64,000 nucleotides of DNA. Source: Oscillatoria nigro-viridis PCC 7112 (GTDB lineage Bacteria > Cyanobacteriota > Cyanobacteriia > Cyanobacteriales > Microcoleaceae). How positions within the stretch are numbered: the stretch's first letter is position 1; each line of letters opens with the position of its first letter. The stretch covers positions 4,106,501-4,170,500 of the forward strand of contig NC_019729.1 of the NCBI RefSeq assembly GCF_000317475.1, read 5' to 3'. The notes under the pieces are model-generated. The model worked only from the letters and a program-made list of their open reading frames with translations, ran no database searches and was not told where the DNA came from. Positions 10,149 to 19,065 of this stretch are shown in pieces. A program made the position numbers and the translations under genes.

Positions 10149-10397
10149 TTATCCTAGTTGTTTAACCCAATTCATAATTGTCGTATGATGTACACCTTTG
10201 ACTCTTTCAATCTCCCTAAAACCCATGCCATTAACATACATTTGTAGGCATTCGTCTTTCACTTCTTGAGCATAACCTCTGTGCTGTTCATAGCAGTCTA
10301 TAAATTGTCTACCACAGGTAACACACAGGTAGTTCTGCTTACCTTTTTTTCGCCCATTTTTATTGATATGAGTTGACTTACATTCAGGACATTTCAT
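10149..10397 (-). pseudogene. IS1-family transposase remnant (InsA-like)
   Basis: An 82-residue frame with an N-terminal zinc ribbon (CPEC...C..C) and a following helix-turn-helix segment ending HHTTIMNWVKQLG, as in the first part of cyanobacterial IS1-family transposases. The DDE catalytic part (InsB) is absent, because a stop follows directly and no continuation is found in the next frames. No terminal inverted repeats could be recognised on either side. It looks like a decayed insertion sequence. Confidence 0.75.
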
Positions 10398-10520
10398 AGA
10401 ATATGACTTGTGTTAAATGGTTTTTTGTGAATTGCTCTCAGAATCAATTATATCTTAATTCAGCAACGCCGATTATTTAATAATGTGGTGCGTGATGACA
10501 CACTCATTTTTGCTATTCAT

Positions 10521-10563
10521 GCTAACTCTGTATGAGGAGTTTCATCCCTCATACAGAGTTAGC
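10521..10563. repeat. Perfect 17-bp inverted repeat
   Basis: GCTAACTCTGTATGAGG (10521-10537) is matched exactly by its complement at 10547-10563 around a 9-nt loop. It lies downstream of the stomatin gene. In the minus-strand transcript no U-run follows, so it may stabilise the 3' end rather than terminate. It could also be the scar of a mobile element. Confidence 0.8.
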
Positions 10564-10594
10564 AGTCTCTTTCAATTGCCCATTCTAGCTAAGA

Positions 10595-11563
10595 CTACTT
10601 TTTCACCTCATTATTATTACCTTCCCCAACGATCGATCGCATTCCTTCGAGGGTAGCGGGAATGCTGCGCGGGTCCATAAACATCACCTTGCTGCTGTCG
10701 CTGGTGCCAATTTTTAGACCCATATCCAGATAGTTTTGAGCTAACAAAAATTGTAAAGCTTCCCGGGCAGTGGGGTCATTTTGCAGAGTTTTGGCGATTA
10801 TTTGCAAGGCCTCAGAAGTAGCTTGAGCTTTCAAAACTTGACTTTGGCGTTCTGCTTGAGCTTTCAGGACGATCGCCTTTTGTTGAGCTTCCGCCTCCAA
10901 AATAGTCGCTTTTTGGCGCGCTTCTGCATCTAGAACTTGCGCTTCTGCTTTACCTTTGGCGCTGTTAACTGCTGACTCGCGTTCTCCCTCGGATGTCAGA
11001 ATTAGCGCCCGCTTCCGTCGATCGGCTGCCATCTGCAATTCCATCGATTCCTGTACAGTTTTAGAAGGGATAATATCGCGCAATTCTACCCGCGTTACTT
11101 TGACTCCCCAAGGATCGGTAACAATATCTAAATCTCTGAGCAAGATTTCATTAATTTGAGAACGAGCAGTAAAGGTTTGTTCGAGATCCAGTTGACCCAT
11201 TTCGGCGCGAATTTGAGTCAGCACCATATTTACCATTGCTGACTGGAGATTTTCTACTTTGTAACAGGCTTTTTCCAAGTCTACAATGCGCCAGTAAACC
11301 ACAGCATCAACGGTGATGGAAACGTTATCGCGGGTAATACAAGCTTGCGGGGGAACATCTAAGACTTTTTCCCGAATTGTTTGCTCGTACACGACGCGAT
11401 CGAGAAACGGCTTGACAAAATTCAAACCGGGTTCCAGTCTCCTGCCGCTGTATTTACCTAAAGTTTCCACCAGCGCTTCATTTCCCTGATTGATAATCTT
11501 GACGGAACCTGCGAGGGCTGAGCCGCCCAGTGCTAAAAATACAAGTAAAAAAAATTGTTCCAC
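10595..11563 (-). CDS. Stomatin/paraslipin-like SPFH protein
   Basis: A 322-residue band-7 (SPFH) protein. An N-terminal membrane segment (residues ~3-20) precedes the SPFH domain ([25 protein letters not shown]), then a long Ala/Glu/Lys-rich coiled coil (about 185-255) and a C-terminal tail. Stomatins form membrane-bound oligomers that organise lipid microdomains and control membrane proteases. The NfeD-family gene lies upstream in the same orientation, the classic stomatin-NfeD pairing, with a repeat-filled gap of about 225 bp between them. Confidence 0.93.
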   Translation of the reverse strand: MEQFFLLVFLALGGSALAGSVKIINQGNEALVETLGKYSGRRLEPGLNFVKPFLDRVVYEQTIREKVLDVPPQACITRDNVSITVDAVVYWRIVDLEKACYKVENLQSAMVNMVLTQIRAEMGQLDLEQTFTARSQINEILLRDLDIVTDPWGVKVTRVELRDIIPSKTVQESMELQMAADRRKRALILTSEGERESAVNSAKGKAEAQVLDAEARQKATILEAEAQQKAIVLKAQAERQSQVLKAQATSEALQIIAKTLQNDPTAREALQFLLAQNYLDMGLKIGTSDSSKVMFMDPRSIPATLEGMRSIVGEGNNNEVKK

Positions 11564-11579
11564 GGTCGCCTCCTATAAA

Positions 11580-11753
11580 TGTTGACTGTTGACTGTTGAC
11601 TGTTGACTGTTGACTGTTTTTAGTGGTCAGTGGTTATTTGTTAATTGTTAGTTGTTCGTTCTAATAACCAATAACCAATAACTACTAACCAGTGACCAAT
11701 AACCAGTGACCAATGACTGATGACTGATGACTGATGACTGATGACTGATGACT
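11580..11753. repeat. Heptameric short tandem repeats (TTGACTG and ATGACTG)
   Basis: About five tandem units of TTGACTG occupy 11581-11617, and about five units of TGACTGA occupy 11713-11752, with related CAATAACCA/ACCAGTG motifs between. These are short tandemly repeated repetitive (STRR) sequences typical of filamentous cyanobacteria. They fill the gap between nfeD and the stomatin gene. Confidence 0.85.
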
Positions 11754-11789
11754 AACTACTAATTTCCTGTGATTAATTACGCATTTTGT

Positions 11790-12221
11790 TTAAGAATGCA
11801 ATAAATTTTCTGGCAAAACTATCAGAGTAGTGCCTTTCCGTCCCACGACAATTACGTTTTGGTTGGGGGGGATAGTGACCTTGGTGTCTTCGCAGCGAGC
11901 TTGCCAAGAATTCCCCTCATAAATGACTCGGCCGGCTTCTCCGGGGGGAATTTCTGTTAAAGTTTTGGCTTCCTGAGAATCTGCGATCGCCCTTGCCGTG
12001 CCTTTTGGTATCAACCGCCGGGACAGCAGCACAAAAACTGTCGAAAATACCATCCACAGGAATATTTGTAAATTAACGTAAGGTAGAACTAGAGAGCATC
12101 CAGCTACGGCGAAGGCGCTCAGTCCCATCATAAAAGCGACAAAAGCAGTCGGGAGAAATAGCTCTGTCAAACAGAGCAAAGACCCAGCTAGCAGCCAAAG
12201 GAGCGTCGGAGTCCAGATCAT
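11790..12221 (-). CDS. NfeD-family membrane protein
   Basis: A 143-residue short NfeD protein: two or three hydrophobic helices in the first 70 residues, then a C-terminal beta-barrel (OB-like) domain containing GEAGRVIYEGNSWQARCED. It lacks the ClpP-like protease domain of long NfeD proteins. Members pair with stomatins and act in membrane quality control. The stomatin gene follows downstream in the same orientation, consistent with a functional pair. Confidence 0.88.
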   Translation of the reverse strand: MIWTPTLLWLLAGSLLCLTELFLPTAFVAFMMGLSAFAVAGCSLVLPYVNLQIFLWMVFSTVFVLLSRRLIPKGTARAIADSQEAKTLTEIPPGEAGRVIYEGNSWQARCEDTKVTIPPNQNVIVVGRKGTTLIVLPENLLHS

Positions 12222-12555
12222 AAAAAGAATAGGTGATACTATTTAGATCTTAGATTGGAAATTTAAGATTTAAGAAATGCAAACAACTGACTCTGCAAGG
12301 GTTTGCCACTTGCAAGCCTTCCTCGCGATTTTTCGCGCAGCGGTACCAGGTTGAGGCTTCCATCGTACTCCAAGTCTGAGTTTAGTAACTTAAATTACAA
12401 TTTAAGCCGGTGCAGTCTGGTAGAAACTACAATTTCTACGGGCCCAAAGGCAGTTAAGAAATTGATAGGGGCTAAAATCAGTTTATTCTCAAGCTCATGA
12501 ATTTGGGCTGGCGAATCATATATCTTCAGAATGTTTTTACACAAACTATTTCGAC

Positions 12556-14694
12556 ATGATCAGCAGTTTCTCCGAACCCATTTATTGCCCGAATCTTAGC
12601 TGTGCCGATCCCCGCAATACCTTTGGCCGCCAGCACTGTGCAGCTTGCGAAACCGATTTAATTTATCGATATTTGTGGGTGGTGGGGCAAGCAGCCGAGG
12701 AAGTGCCGGTGGGTAAGGTAATAGCCGATCGATACTTTGTCATTGCACCCCAAATCTGGCTCGACAGCCGTCCAGCATTGCCTCCGAGCGTCCCGGAACA
12801 ACTGCCGGATACGATTATGCCTTACCTGCATTTGTATCCCCAACGGCTGCATACGCCTGAAGTATACGGTTTTTGTTCGCTGGGGGAATCACCGGAAGCC
12901 GCAGAGGTGCTGTTGTTGGAAAATGTGCCCATCAATAATTTCGGTCGCCTGTATCCTTCTATTTTAGAAGCTTGGTCTGGGACAACCGGGGCGCGCCAAG
13001 TATACTGGCTGTGGCAAATGCTCCAACTGTGGAGGCCGCTATCGGAACAGGGAGTCGCTTCGAGTTTGCTGGTACCGGAAAATTTGCGGGTGGAAGGTTG
13101 GCGGGTACGGCTGCTGGAACTGCACCGGGGCAATTTTGTACCGACGCTGCGGGATTTGGGAGATGTGTGGTCAGGTTTGGTAGAATCGGCCGAGCCCGAG
13201 GTGCAGCCGAAACTCGGAGAGATTTGTCAGTTTATGCGCCGCAGCAGCATGAATTTCGACGCGATCGCCCTGGAACTAAACGATTTACTATTAGAACAAG
13301 CCGCTAAATTGCCTCTGCACTTAGAAGTAGTCGGCATGACCGATACCGGGCCGCAGCGCTCCCAAAATGAAGACAGTTGCTATCCAACTGCTGCTGATTT
13401 TCAATTTAGCAAAACTTCAGGGGGCGAGAAACTAATTCCTTACTTGACAATGGTTTGCGACGGGGTTGGAGGCCACGAAGGAGGAGAAGTTGCCAGTCAA
13501 TTAGCCGTGCAGTCCCTGAAAGCTTTAATCCAAAATTTGCTCGCAGAAATCACTCAACAAGAAGAGTTGATGACTCCAACAATGGTCATCAAGCAACTCG
13601 AAGAAATAGTCAGAGTTGTGAATAATGTGATTTCCGCTCAAAATAACGAGCAGGGAAAAGAGTTGCGGCAGCGGATGGGGACGACTTTGGTGATGGCCCT
13701 CCAGTTGCCTCAAAAAGTGAAAATTTCCGAGGATTTGCCCTCGAATAACAGTCACGAACTTTATGTAGTCAATGTTGGAGACAGCCGCGCTTATTGGATT
13801 GGTAAAAATTACTGTCACCGGCTGACTGTGGACGACGACGTAGCCTCAAGGGAAGTCGAGCAAGGACATTGTTTATACTGGGAGACTCAACTGCGAGCCG
13901 ATGCAGGAGCCCTGACTCAAGCTTTGGGAACGCGGGACGGCGATTTCCTGCGCCCGACGATTCAGCGATTTATTGTCGAAGAGGAAGGCTTACTGCTGCT
14001 GTGTTCCGATGGTTTGAGCGACAACGACTGGGTGGAGAAATCTTGGGAGAATTACGGCCCAGAGGTGCTCGAGGGCAAAATGTCTTTGGAAGCCGCGGTT
14101 CAGTCTTGGATTCGTCTCGCCAACGAGAAAAACGGTTACGATAACACCTCCGTGGTGGCGACTCACTGTCGGATGTCGCCGGAGAGATTGGTACTGTTCG
14201 ATCCGACGGTGGCCTCAGCGCCGGCGTCAACGCCAGTTTCAGCCTCGGTGTCGCTGCCGCCTTCCCTCGCGGCATCCCTCCAGAAGTCGGGAAGGATTCC
14301 AGAATCTCAGCTTTCAGAATCGTCCAAACAGTTGTTGTACCCCGAAACTCCCCCCGCCCCGGAACCCGTTCAAAAACGGCGATCGAAGCTGCCGCTGTCC
14401 CTACTGGGGGTCTTGGGGCTGATATTAGCCGGCGGCGGTTTAGGTTTGTGGGTGCAAAGCCTCCAAAGCCCCCAACCAGATCCCGCACAACTTCCGCCAC
14501 CGCCGGAAACTCCCGCCCCAAGTCCTTCGGAGAGTCCCTCGCCCCGGGCCGAGAGTCCCTCGCCGTCGCCCGAATCGAGTCCTTCGGAGAGTCCCTCGCC
14601 CCGGGCCGAGAGTCCCTCGCCGTCGCCCGAATCGAGTCCTGCGGAGAGTCCGCGGCCCGAAGAAGCGGAAACTCCTTTGCCCTCACCGGAGTAA
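12556..14694 (+). CDS. PP2C-type Ser/Thr phosphatase with zinc ribbon and membrane anchor
   Basis: A 712-residue signalling phosphatase. Residues ~11-31 form a Cys4 zinc ribbon (C11, C16, C28, C31). The PP2C domain spans ~260-540 with metal-binding motifs DTGPQRSQNED (~263), DGVGGHEGG (~302), GDSRAYWI (~407), CSDGLSDND (~482) and DNTSVV (~528). A transmembrane helix lies at ~612-634, followed by a Pro/Ser/Glu tail made of a 57-bp tandem repeat. It dephosphorylates Ser/Thr of proteins, so it likely opposes a cyanobacterial Hanks-type kinase; none lies nearby. The region at ~35-255 resembles a degenerate kinase-like N-terminus seen in some relatives, but this is uncertain. Confidence 0.9.
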   Translation: MISSFSEPIYCPNLSCADPRNTFGRQHCAACETDLIYRYLWVVGQAAEEVPVGKVIADRYFVIAPQIWLDSRPALPPSVPEQLPDTIMPYLHLYPQRLHTPEVYGFCSLGESPEAAEVLLLENVPINNFGRLYPSILEAWSGTTGARQVYWLWQMLQLWRPLSEQGVASSLLVPENLRVEGWRVRLLELHRGNFVPTLRDLGDVWSGLVESAEPEVQPKLGEICQFMRRSSMNFDAIALELNDLLLEQAAKLPLHLEVVGMTDTGPQRSQNEDSCYPTAADFQFSKTSGGEKLIPYLTMVCDGVGGHEGGEVASQLAVQSLKALIQNLLAEITQQEELMTPTMVIKQLEEIVRVVNNVISAQNNEQGKELRQRMGTTLVMALQLPQKVKISEDLPSNNSHELYVVNVGDSRAYWIGKNYCHRLTVDDDVASREVEQGHCLYWETQLRADAGALTQALGTRDGDFLRPTIQRFIVEEEGLLLLCSDGLSDNDWVEKSWENYGPEVLEGKMSLEAAVQSWIRLANEKNGYDNTSVVATHCRMSPERLVLFDPTVASAPASTPVSASVSLPPSLAASLQKSGRIPESQLSESSKQLLYPETPPAPEPVQKRRSKLPLSLLGVLGLILAGGGLGLWVQSLQSPQPDPAQLPPPPETPAPSPSESPSPRAESPSPSPESSPSESPSPRAESPSPSPESSPAESPRPEEAETPLPSPE
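14521..14650 (+). repeat. 57-bp tandem repeat in PP2C tail
   Basis: Two identical 57-bp units (14521-14577 and 14578-14634), and the beginning of a third, encode SPSESPSPRAESPSPSPES-like sequence. The perfect identity suggests a recent duplication or active homogenisation. Confidence 0.9.
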
Positions 14695-14781
14695 GGGAGA
14701 TTTAATTCAGCAGAACCTTTCATAAAAGTAATACCGGATGCGGGAAACGATCGCGTCTTCAGAGCCCAGACGGAAGCGACG

Positions 14782-14812
14782 CGGGGGACTTCAGTCCCCG
14801 TGTTCTTTCTTT
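14782..14812 (+). terminator. Terminator-like hairpin after PP2C gene
   Basis: GGGGACT (14784-14790) pairs with AGTCCCC (14793-14799), flanked by an outer C-G pair and followed by a pyrimidine-rich TGTTCTTTCTTT. The tight loop and short T-run make it a moderate Rho-independent terminator candidate about 90 bp past the stop codon. Confidence 0.5.
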
Positions 14813-15247
14813 GCGGCTTTCGGGCCCTTGTGGTAAATCTTCTAGGCTTTTGAGGTTACAAAACAATGCTTCGAGCGTCGCAGCTCTCTACTATCCAAAT
14901 TCGGGAAAACTTTCCCAGTGTAAAGCGAATGATTTCTGGTAGAGGTCGTTGATTGATCTTGTAGCAAACAGTTTTTCAACTCGGTAATAAATTTTTGAAT
15001 CCTCGCTCAAATAATTTGGCGGGAAAACTTAAAAATCGTTGAGACATTGCTTGTTGAGTGACGGTAGTAGGTCTACACTACAAAAAACATTCTCTTGCTA
15101 GCATTCTTGTGAGTTATGTATTCCACCATTGGGCTGTGAGTTTTTTTGCGTGGTTGCTGTTGGTTTTTCGGCTAGCACCCATGTTTACTTACCTACACAA
15201 TTGCTCAATTACTCGTCAATTCTATCGTTTTATAAGCTTTTTTTATC

Positions 15248-15276
15248 TTGACAGCGCACAATTTATTAACTATAAT
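15248..15276 (+). promoter_or_regulatory. Consensus sigma-70 promoter for dxs
   Basis: TTGACA (15248-15253), a 17-bp spacer and TATAAT (15271-15276), a full match to the vegetative consensus. Transcription would start near 15283, leaving an untranslated leader of about 145 nt before dxs. Confidence 0.75.
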
Positions 15277-15427
15277 TACCAGGTCAAAAATAACAAAAAT
15301 TTTACACCTAACAGTTTTTCTCAAATAACCGTTAAACTATTCTAACGTTTGCGCGTACCCAACCTCGCAGGCACAACCTATATCTGTTAAGGATTCGTCC
15401 TGATTCACAGGAGCAAGATTTTAAAAT

Positions 15428-17335
15428 ATGCATCTGAGCGAACTGACTCACCCAAACCAATTACACGGCCTCTCGATTCATCAACTCGAACAAATTGCCC
15501 GACAAATTCGAGAAAAGCATTTAGAAACTGTAGCCGCTAGCGGCGGCCACCTCGGCCCAGGATTGGGTGTAGTCGAACTGACCTTAGCACTCTACCAAAC
15601 ACTCGACCTCGATCGCGACAAAGTTACCTGGGATGTCGGCCACCAAGCTTATCCTCACAAATTAATCACCGGCCGCTACAACCAATTCCACACCCTGCGC
15701 CAAAAAGACGGCGTTGCAGGCTATCTCAAGCGCTGCGAGAGCAAATTCGACCACTTCGGCGCAGGCCACGCCTCCACCAGCATTTCCGCAGCGTTAGGAA
15801 TGGCGATGGCGCGCGATCTCAAGGGGGAAAACTTTAAAACTGTAGCAGTCATCGGCGACGGCGCATTGACTGGCGGCATGGCACTCGAAGCGATTAACCA
15901 CGCGGGCCATATGCCGAAAACCAATTTGTTAGTTGTGCTCAACGACAACGAGATGTCAATCTCGCCCAACGTCGGCGCAATTACCCGCTATTTGAACAAG
16001 ATGCGATTGTCGCCACCGGTGCAGTTTCTCAAAGATAACTTAGAGGAACAATTCAAACATATTCCCTTTGTCGGCGAAACTTTTACTCCAGAAATGGAAC
16101 GCCTCAAAGAAGGGATGAAACGCTTGGCAGTCTCGAAAGTTGGAGCAGTAATTGAAGAATTGGGCTTTACTTACATGGGCCCGGTAGATGGACACAATTT
16201 GGAAGAGTTAATTGCCACTTTCAAACAAGCCCATACTATTCAAGGGCCGGTGTTGGTTCATGTGGTGACGGTGAAAGGCAAAGGATATGCGATCGCCGAA
16301 AAAGATCAAGTAGGATATCACGCCCAAAATCCCTTTAACTTAGCTACCGGCAAAGGCCTTCCCTCCACTAAACCCAAGCCTCCAGCTTACTCGAAAGTCT
16401 TTGCCCACGCCCTGGTCAAGCTAGCAGAAAATAATCCGAAAATTGTCGGCATTACCGCTGCTATGGCAACCGGAACCGGTCTGGATAAACTTCAGGAAAA
16501 ACTGCCGAAACAGTACATTGATGTAGGCATTGCCGAACAGCACGCCGTGACTTTATCCGCTGGTTTAGCCTGCGAAGGCATGCGCCCGGTTGTGGCAATT
16601 TACTCGACATTTGTGCAGCGGGGATACGACCAAATAATTCACGATGTTTGCATCCAAAATTTGCCAGTTTTCTTCTGTTTGGATCGCGCCGGCATTGTCG
16701 GTGCTGACGGGCCAACTCACCAAGGGATGTACGACATTTCTTTCTTGCGGTGCCTGCCAAATATGACAATTATGGCACCAAAAGATGAGGCAGAATTGCA
16801 GCGGATGGTAGTCACGGGAATCAACCACACCAGCGGCCCGATCGCCATGCGTTACCCGCGCGGCAACGGTTACGGCGTGCCTTTGATGGAAGAAGGTTGG
16901 GAAGAGGTGCCGATCGGCAAAGCCGAAATTCTCCGCAACGGCGACGATTTGCTGATATTGGGTTACGGTTCAATGGTTTATCCGGCGATGCAAACTGCCG
17001 AGATTTTGAGCGAACACGGTATTGAAGCAACTGTGATCAATGCGCGTTTTGTCAAGCCTTTGGACACCGAATTAATCTTGCCTTTAGCACAGCGAATCGG
17101 CAAAGTTGTCACAATGGAAGAAGGCTGTTTGATGGGAGGCTTTGGTTCAGCAGTAGCCGAAGCTTTGTTGGACAATAATGTTGTTGTTCCAGTGATGCGA
17201 TTGGGTGTACCCGATACATTGGTAGATCATGCAACGCCTGAACAATCATTTGCCAGTTTGGGATTAAATCCGTCGCAAATGTGCGATCGCATCTTAGCAA
17301 CATTCAGCCGCAAACAGTCTCCTGTTAGCGTGTAA
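15428..17335 (+). CDS. dxs: 1-deoxy-D-xylulose-5-phosphate synthase
   Basis: A 635-residue thiamine-diphosphate enzyme that joins pyruvate and glyceraldehyde 3-phosphate in the first step of the MEP isoprenoid pathway. It supplies carotenoids, phytol and quinones. Visible motifs are the N-terminal [10 protein letters not shown] and [10 protein letters not shown], the GDGALTGG ThDP-binding motif (~144), and the transketolase-type [17 protein letters not shown] with its catalytic Glu. The length is normal for the family. A perfect consensus promoter lies ~150 bp upstream, fitting high housekeeping expression. Confidence 0.97.
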   Translation: MHLSELTHPNQLHGLSIHQLEQIARQIREKHLETVAASGGHLGPGLGVVELTLALYQTLDLDRDKVTWDVGHQAYPHKLITGRYNQFHTLRQKDGVAGYLKRCESKFDHFGAGHASTSISAALGMAMARDLKGENFKTVAVIGDGALTGGMALEAINHAGHMPKTNLLVVLNDNEMSISPNVGAITRYLNKMRLSPPVQFLKDNLEEQFKHIPFVGETFTPEMERLKEGMKRLAVSKVGAVIEELGFTYMGPVDGHNLEELIATFKQAHTIQGPVLVHVVTVKGKGYAIAEKDQVGYHAQNPFNLATGKGLPSTKPKPPAYSKVFAHALVKLAENNPKIVGITAAMATGTGLDKLQEKLPKQYIDVGIAEQHAVTLSAGLACEGMRPVVAIYSTFVQRGYDQIIHDVCIQNLPVFFCLDRAGIVGADGPTHQGMYDISFLRCLPNMTIMAPKDEAELQRMVVTGINHTSGPIAMRYPRGNGYGVPLMEEGWEEVPIGKAEILRNGDDLLILGYGSMVYPAMQTAEILSEHGIEATVINARFVKPLDTELILPLAQRIGKVVTMEEGCLMGGFGSAVAEALLDNNVVVPVMRLGVPDTLVDHATPEQSFASLGLNPSQMCDRILATFSRKQSPVSV

Positions 17336-17351
17336 ATAGCTAAAATCGTAG

Positions 17352-17368
17352 GGTGCGCCTAGCGCACC
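17352..17368. repeat. GGTGCGC palindrome after dxs
   Basis: GGTGCGC and GCGCACC flank a 3-nt loop 17 bp past the dxs stop codon. A stable small hairpin without a U-run. It belongs to the GGTGCG intergenic family. Confidence 0.6.
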
Positions 17369-17433
17369 TTACCATTCGAGACAAATCCTAAGAAATACCC
17401 GATCTATGACAGTGTAATAAAACGACCCCGCAA

Positions 17434-17490
17434 GTCAATCGATTTTAGATTTTAGATTTTAGATTTTAGATTGACTTGCGCGAGATAAAT
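17434..17490 (-). repeat. Small mobile repeat element, partial inverted copy B
   Basis: Read on the minus strand, it carries the last ~57 bp of the element described at 7614: CTCGCGCAAGTCAAT, AATCTAA heptamers and the ATCGATTGAC end. The 5' half with the GGATACA arms is missing. It overlaps the 3' end of the RTX gene and supplies its last codons and stop. Confidence 0.75.
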
Positions 17491-18307
17491 GCTCTTTCTT
17501 GAGGATTTTCGATTTGAGATTTGGGATTGATTCCACGGATCGATCGCGTGGCGGGTACCACCTTTGAAATTCTTGATCGGATGGTGTCACATTCAGAACT
17601 CTACCTAAAATTTGACCGTTTGAAGCAATTTGAATCGTAGTAGCGTCATAACTACCATTGCGATCGGGATCTAAATCGGCTAAAGAAATTTTGCTTTCTT
17701 GAGGAAATCTCCCCGAAACCAACCGAATATTTTGCAGTGGTACTGAATAAGTGGTGAGTCTGACGTTTGCCTCCGTTAAACCATTAGTAAGACCAATTCG
17801 ATCCAGAGAGTTTTCAAAGTCTAGAATTATATCCCACGCCTGTACGCTACTGTTAGGGTTGCGCTTGGGATCTCCTAAAACAATATCCGTTCTTAGGACG
17901 AACACATCACTACCCGTTCCACCTTTATATAGAGTGTAACCCAGGTCGCCGCTCAGAGTATCGTTACCTGCACCTCCATCTAAGAAATCATCACCTCGAC
18001 CGCCATTCAAAATGTCGTCTCCGTCACCACCTGCGATATAATCATCACCAAGACCGCCAATGAGAGAATCTCGACCAACTTCGCCGTATAAATCATCTTC
18101 GTCTCTACCGCCTTGCAAGTTGTCATTGCCATCACTACCGAATAAAATATCTTGACCAGCATTTCCGTTGATGATTTCACTCTCCAACGAACCTCTAATT
18201 TGATCGTTTCCTTCTAAAGCAAGAACACCTCCAGGGAACTGAACCATCAAACCAGGGGGGACTGTAAAATTATCAGGATTAGGAGTCAAGTTGAAAGTGT
18301 TTTCCAT
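17459..18307 (-). CDS. RTX calcium-binding repeat protein
   Basis: About 282 residues with a central block of hemolysin-type nonapeptide repeats (GGxGxDxLx: e.g. GGLGDDYIA, GGDGDDILN, GGAGNDTLS), roughly residues 45-120. These bind calcium in a beta-roll. The C-terminal part (DIILDFENSLDRIGL) resembles the domain that follows such repeats in secreted cyanobacterial proteins. No enzyme domain is seen; secretion by a type I system is inferred. ATG 18307 is preferred over a frame extension to 18322. The last ~10 codons and the stop lie in an inserted repeat, so the original C-terminus may have been longer. Confidence 0.85.
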   Translation of the reverse strand: MENTFNLTPNPDNFTVPPGLMVQFPGGVLALEGNDQIRGSLESEIINGNAGQDILFGSDGNDNLQGGRDEDDLYGEVGRDSLIGGLGDDYIAGGDGDDILNGGRGDDFLDGGAGNDTLSGDLGYTLYKGGTGSDVFVLRTDIVLGDPKRNPNSSVQAWDIILDFENSLDRIGLTNGLTEANVRLTTYSVPLQNIRLVSGRFPQESKISLADLDPDRNGSYDATTIQIASNGQILGRVLNVTPSDQEFQRWYPPRDRSVESIPNLKSKILKKEHLSRASQSKI

Positions 18308-18375
18308 AATTGATTTCAGCAATATTCAATTAAACCAATAAATATATTACCATCTGACACAGCGGAGAAAAAGCA

Positions 18376-18693
18376 ATGACTAACGTAAAACCAAATCGTA
18401 CCGTGCGGCGGGGAAGACTGTTCCCAGAGATTCAGTGGTCAGAAGAAAAAAAAGCCCAGTGGCGAGCTGAAAGAGTGGCATTTTATCAGCGCTGCAAACC
18501 TATTTTCGATCGCCTCAAACCCGAATTGATTAAAACCCACTACAACTGGTACATGGCCGTTGAACCCGACAGTGGGGAATATTTTATCGACAAGGATGAT
18601 ATGCAAGTTGCAAACATAGCCCATGAGAAATACCCGAAAGCTAAATTGCACGTTTTTCGGATCAATGAAACCGGAGTTTGTGGCACAATATGA
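18376..18693 (+). CDS. Conserved hypothetical protein upstream of protease
   Basis: A 105-residue basic protein. The segment HYNWYMAVEPDSGEYFID, followed by a helix and KLHVFRINETG, resembles small cyanobacterial proteins of DUF5678-like type that accompany retropepsin-like proteases. It overlaps the next gene by 4 bp (ATGA), indicating translational coupling and a shared function. That function is unknown. The ATG at 18376 follows a GGAG ribosome-site-like stretch. Confidence 0.7.
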   Translation: MTNVKPNRTVRRGRLFPEIQWSEEKKAQWRAERVAFYQRCKPIFDRLKPELIKTHYNWYMAVEPDSGEYFIDKDDMQVANIAHEKYPKAKLHVFRINETGVCGTI

Positions 18694-19058
18694 TTCAAGG
18701 AAGATTTGGTGAGGAGGACGAGCTATTTTTGGAAGTTGAACTTATTGCTGAGAACGGCTTAGAATTACCTGTTGATGCTCTGCTTGATACTGGTTTTTCT
18801 GGCTGGCTAGCAATGGACAGTCAGGATTTAGAGGCACTTGATTGGACATATGTGAAACAAGAAAAAATGCGAACAGCTAAGGGAGAATTCGATTTTGAAA
18901 TTTATGTAGGAAAAGTGCGTATTGAGTACCTAGAATTTGACATTCCCGTTCATGTGGGTGACGGAGTACCGGAAATTTTAATAGGCCGACAGTGGCTGAA
19001 AACTCGGCGGTTAGTAGTTGATATGTCTGCAGATATTTTGACATTGGAAGCGAGTTAA
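18690..19058 (+). CDS. Retropepsin-like aspartic protease
   Basis: A 122-residue protein with the single-domain aspartic protease motif ALLDTGFSGWLA (active-site Asp-Thr-Gly, about residues 32-43) and a second hydrophobic flap-like part ending EILIGRQWLKTRRLVVD. Such clan AA proteins act as homodimers. The start at 18690 overlaps the upstream stop (ATGA). Frame-open codons before it are not needed. Its partner gene upstream may be a substrate or a regulator. Similar two-gene units are found in many cyanobacteria, with unknown role. Confidence 0.82.
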   Translation: MIQGRFGEEDELFLEVELIAENGLELPVDALLDTGFSGWLAMDSQDLEALDWTYVKQEKMRTAKGEFDFEIYVGKVRIEYLEFDIPVHVGDGVPEILIGRQWLKTRRLVVDMSADILTLEAS

Positions 19059-19065
19059 AAGCAAA

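Larger units (their letters stand above)
14695..15427. other. Long dxs upstream region
   Basis: No gene is supported in these ~730 bp. A 95-residue frame at 15058-15345 is low-complexity, has no family resemblance and overlaps the promoter, so it is not called. The region holds a terminator-like hairpin (14782-14812) and a consensus promoter (15248-15276). Confidence 0.6.

Noticed and set aside
14370-14723. Frames opposite the PP2C tail with Gly/Glu/Ser repeats
   Set aside because: Antisense of the 57-bp tandem repeat in the PP2C gene; no independent support.
15058-15345. 95-residue plus-strand frame before dxs
   Set aside because: Low complexity, no family pattern, non-ATG start, and it overlaps a full consensus promoter.
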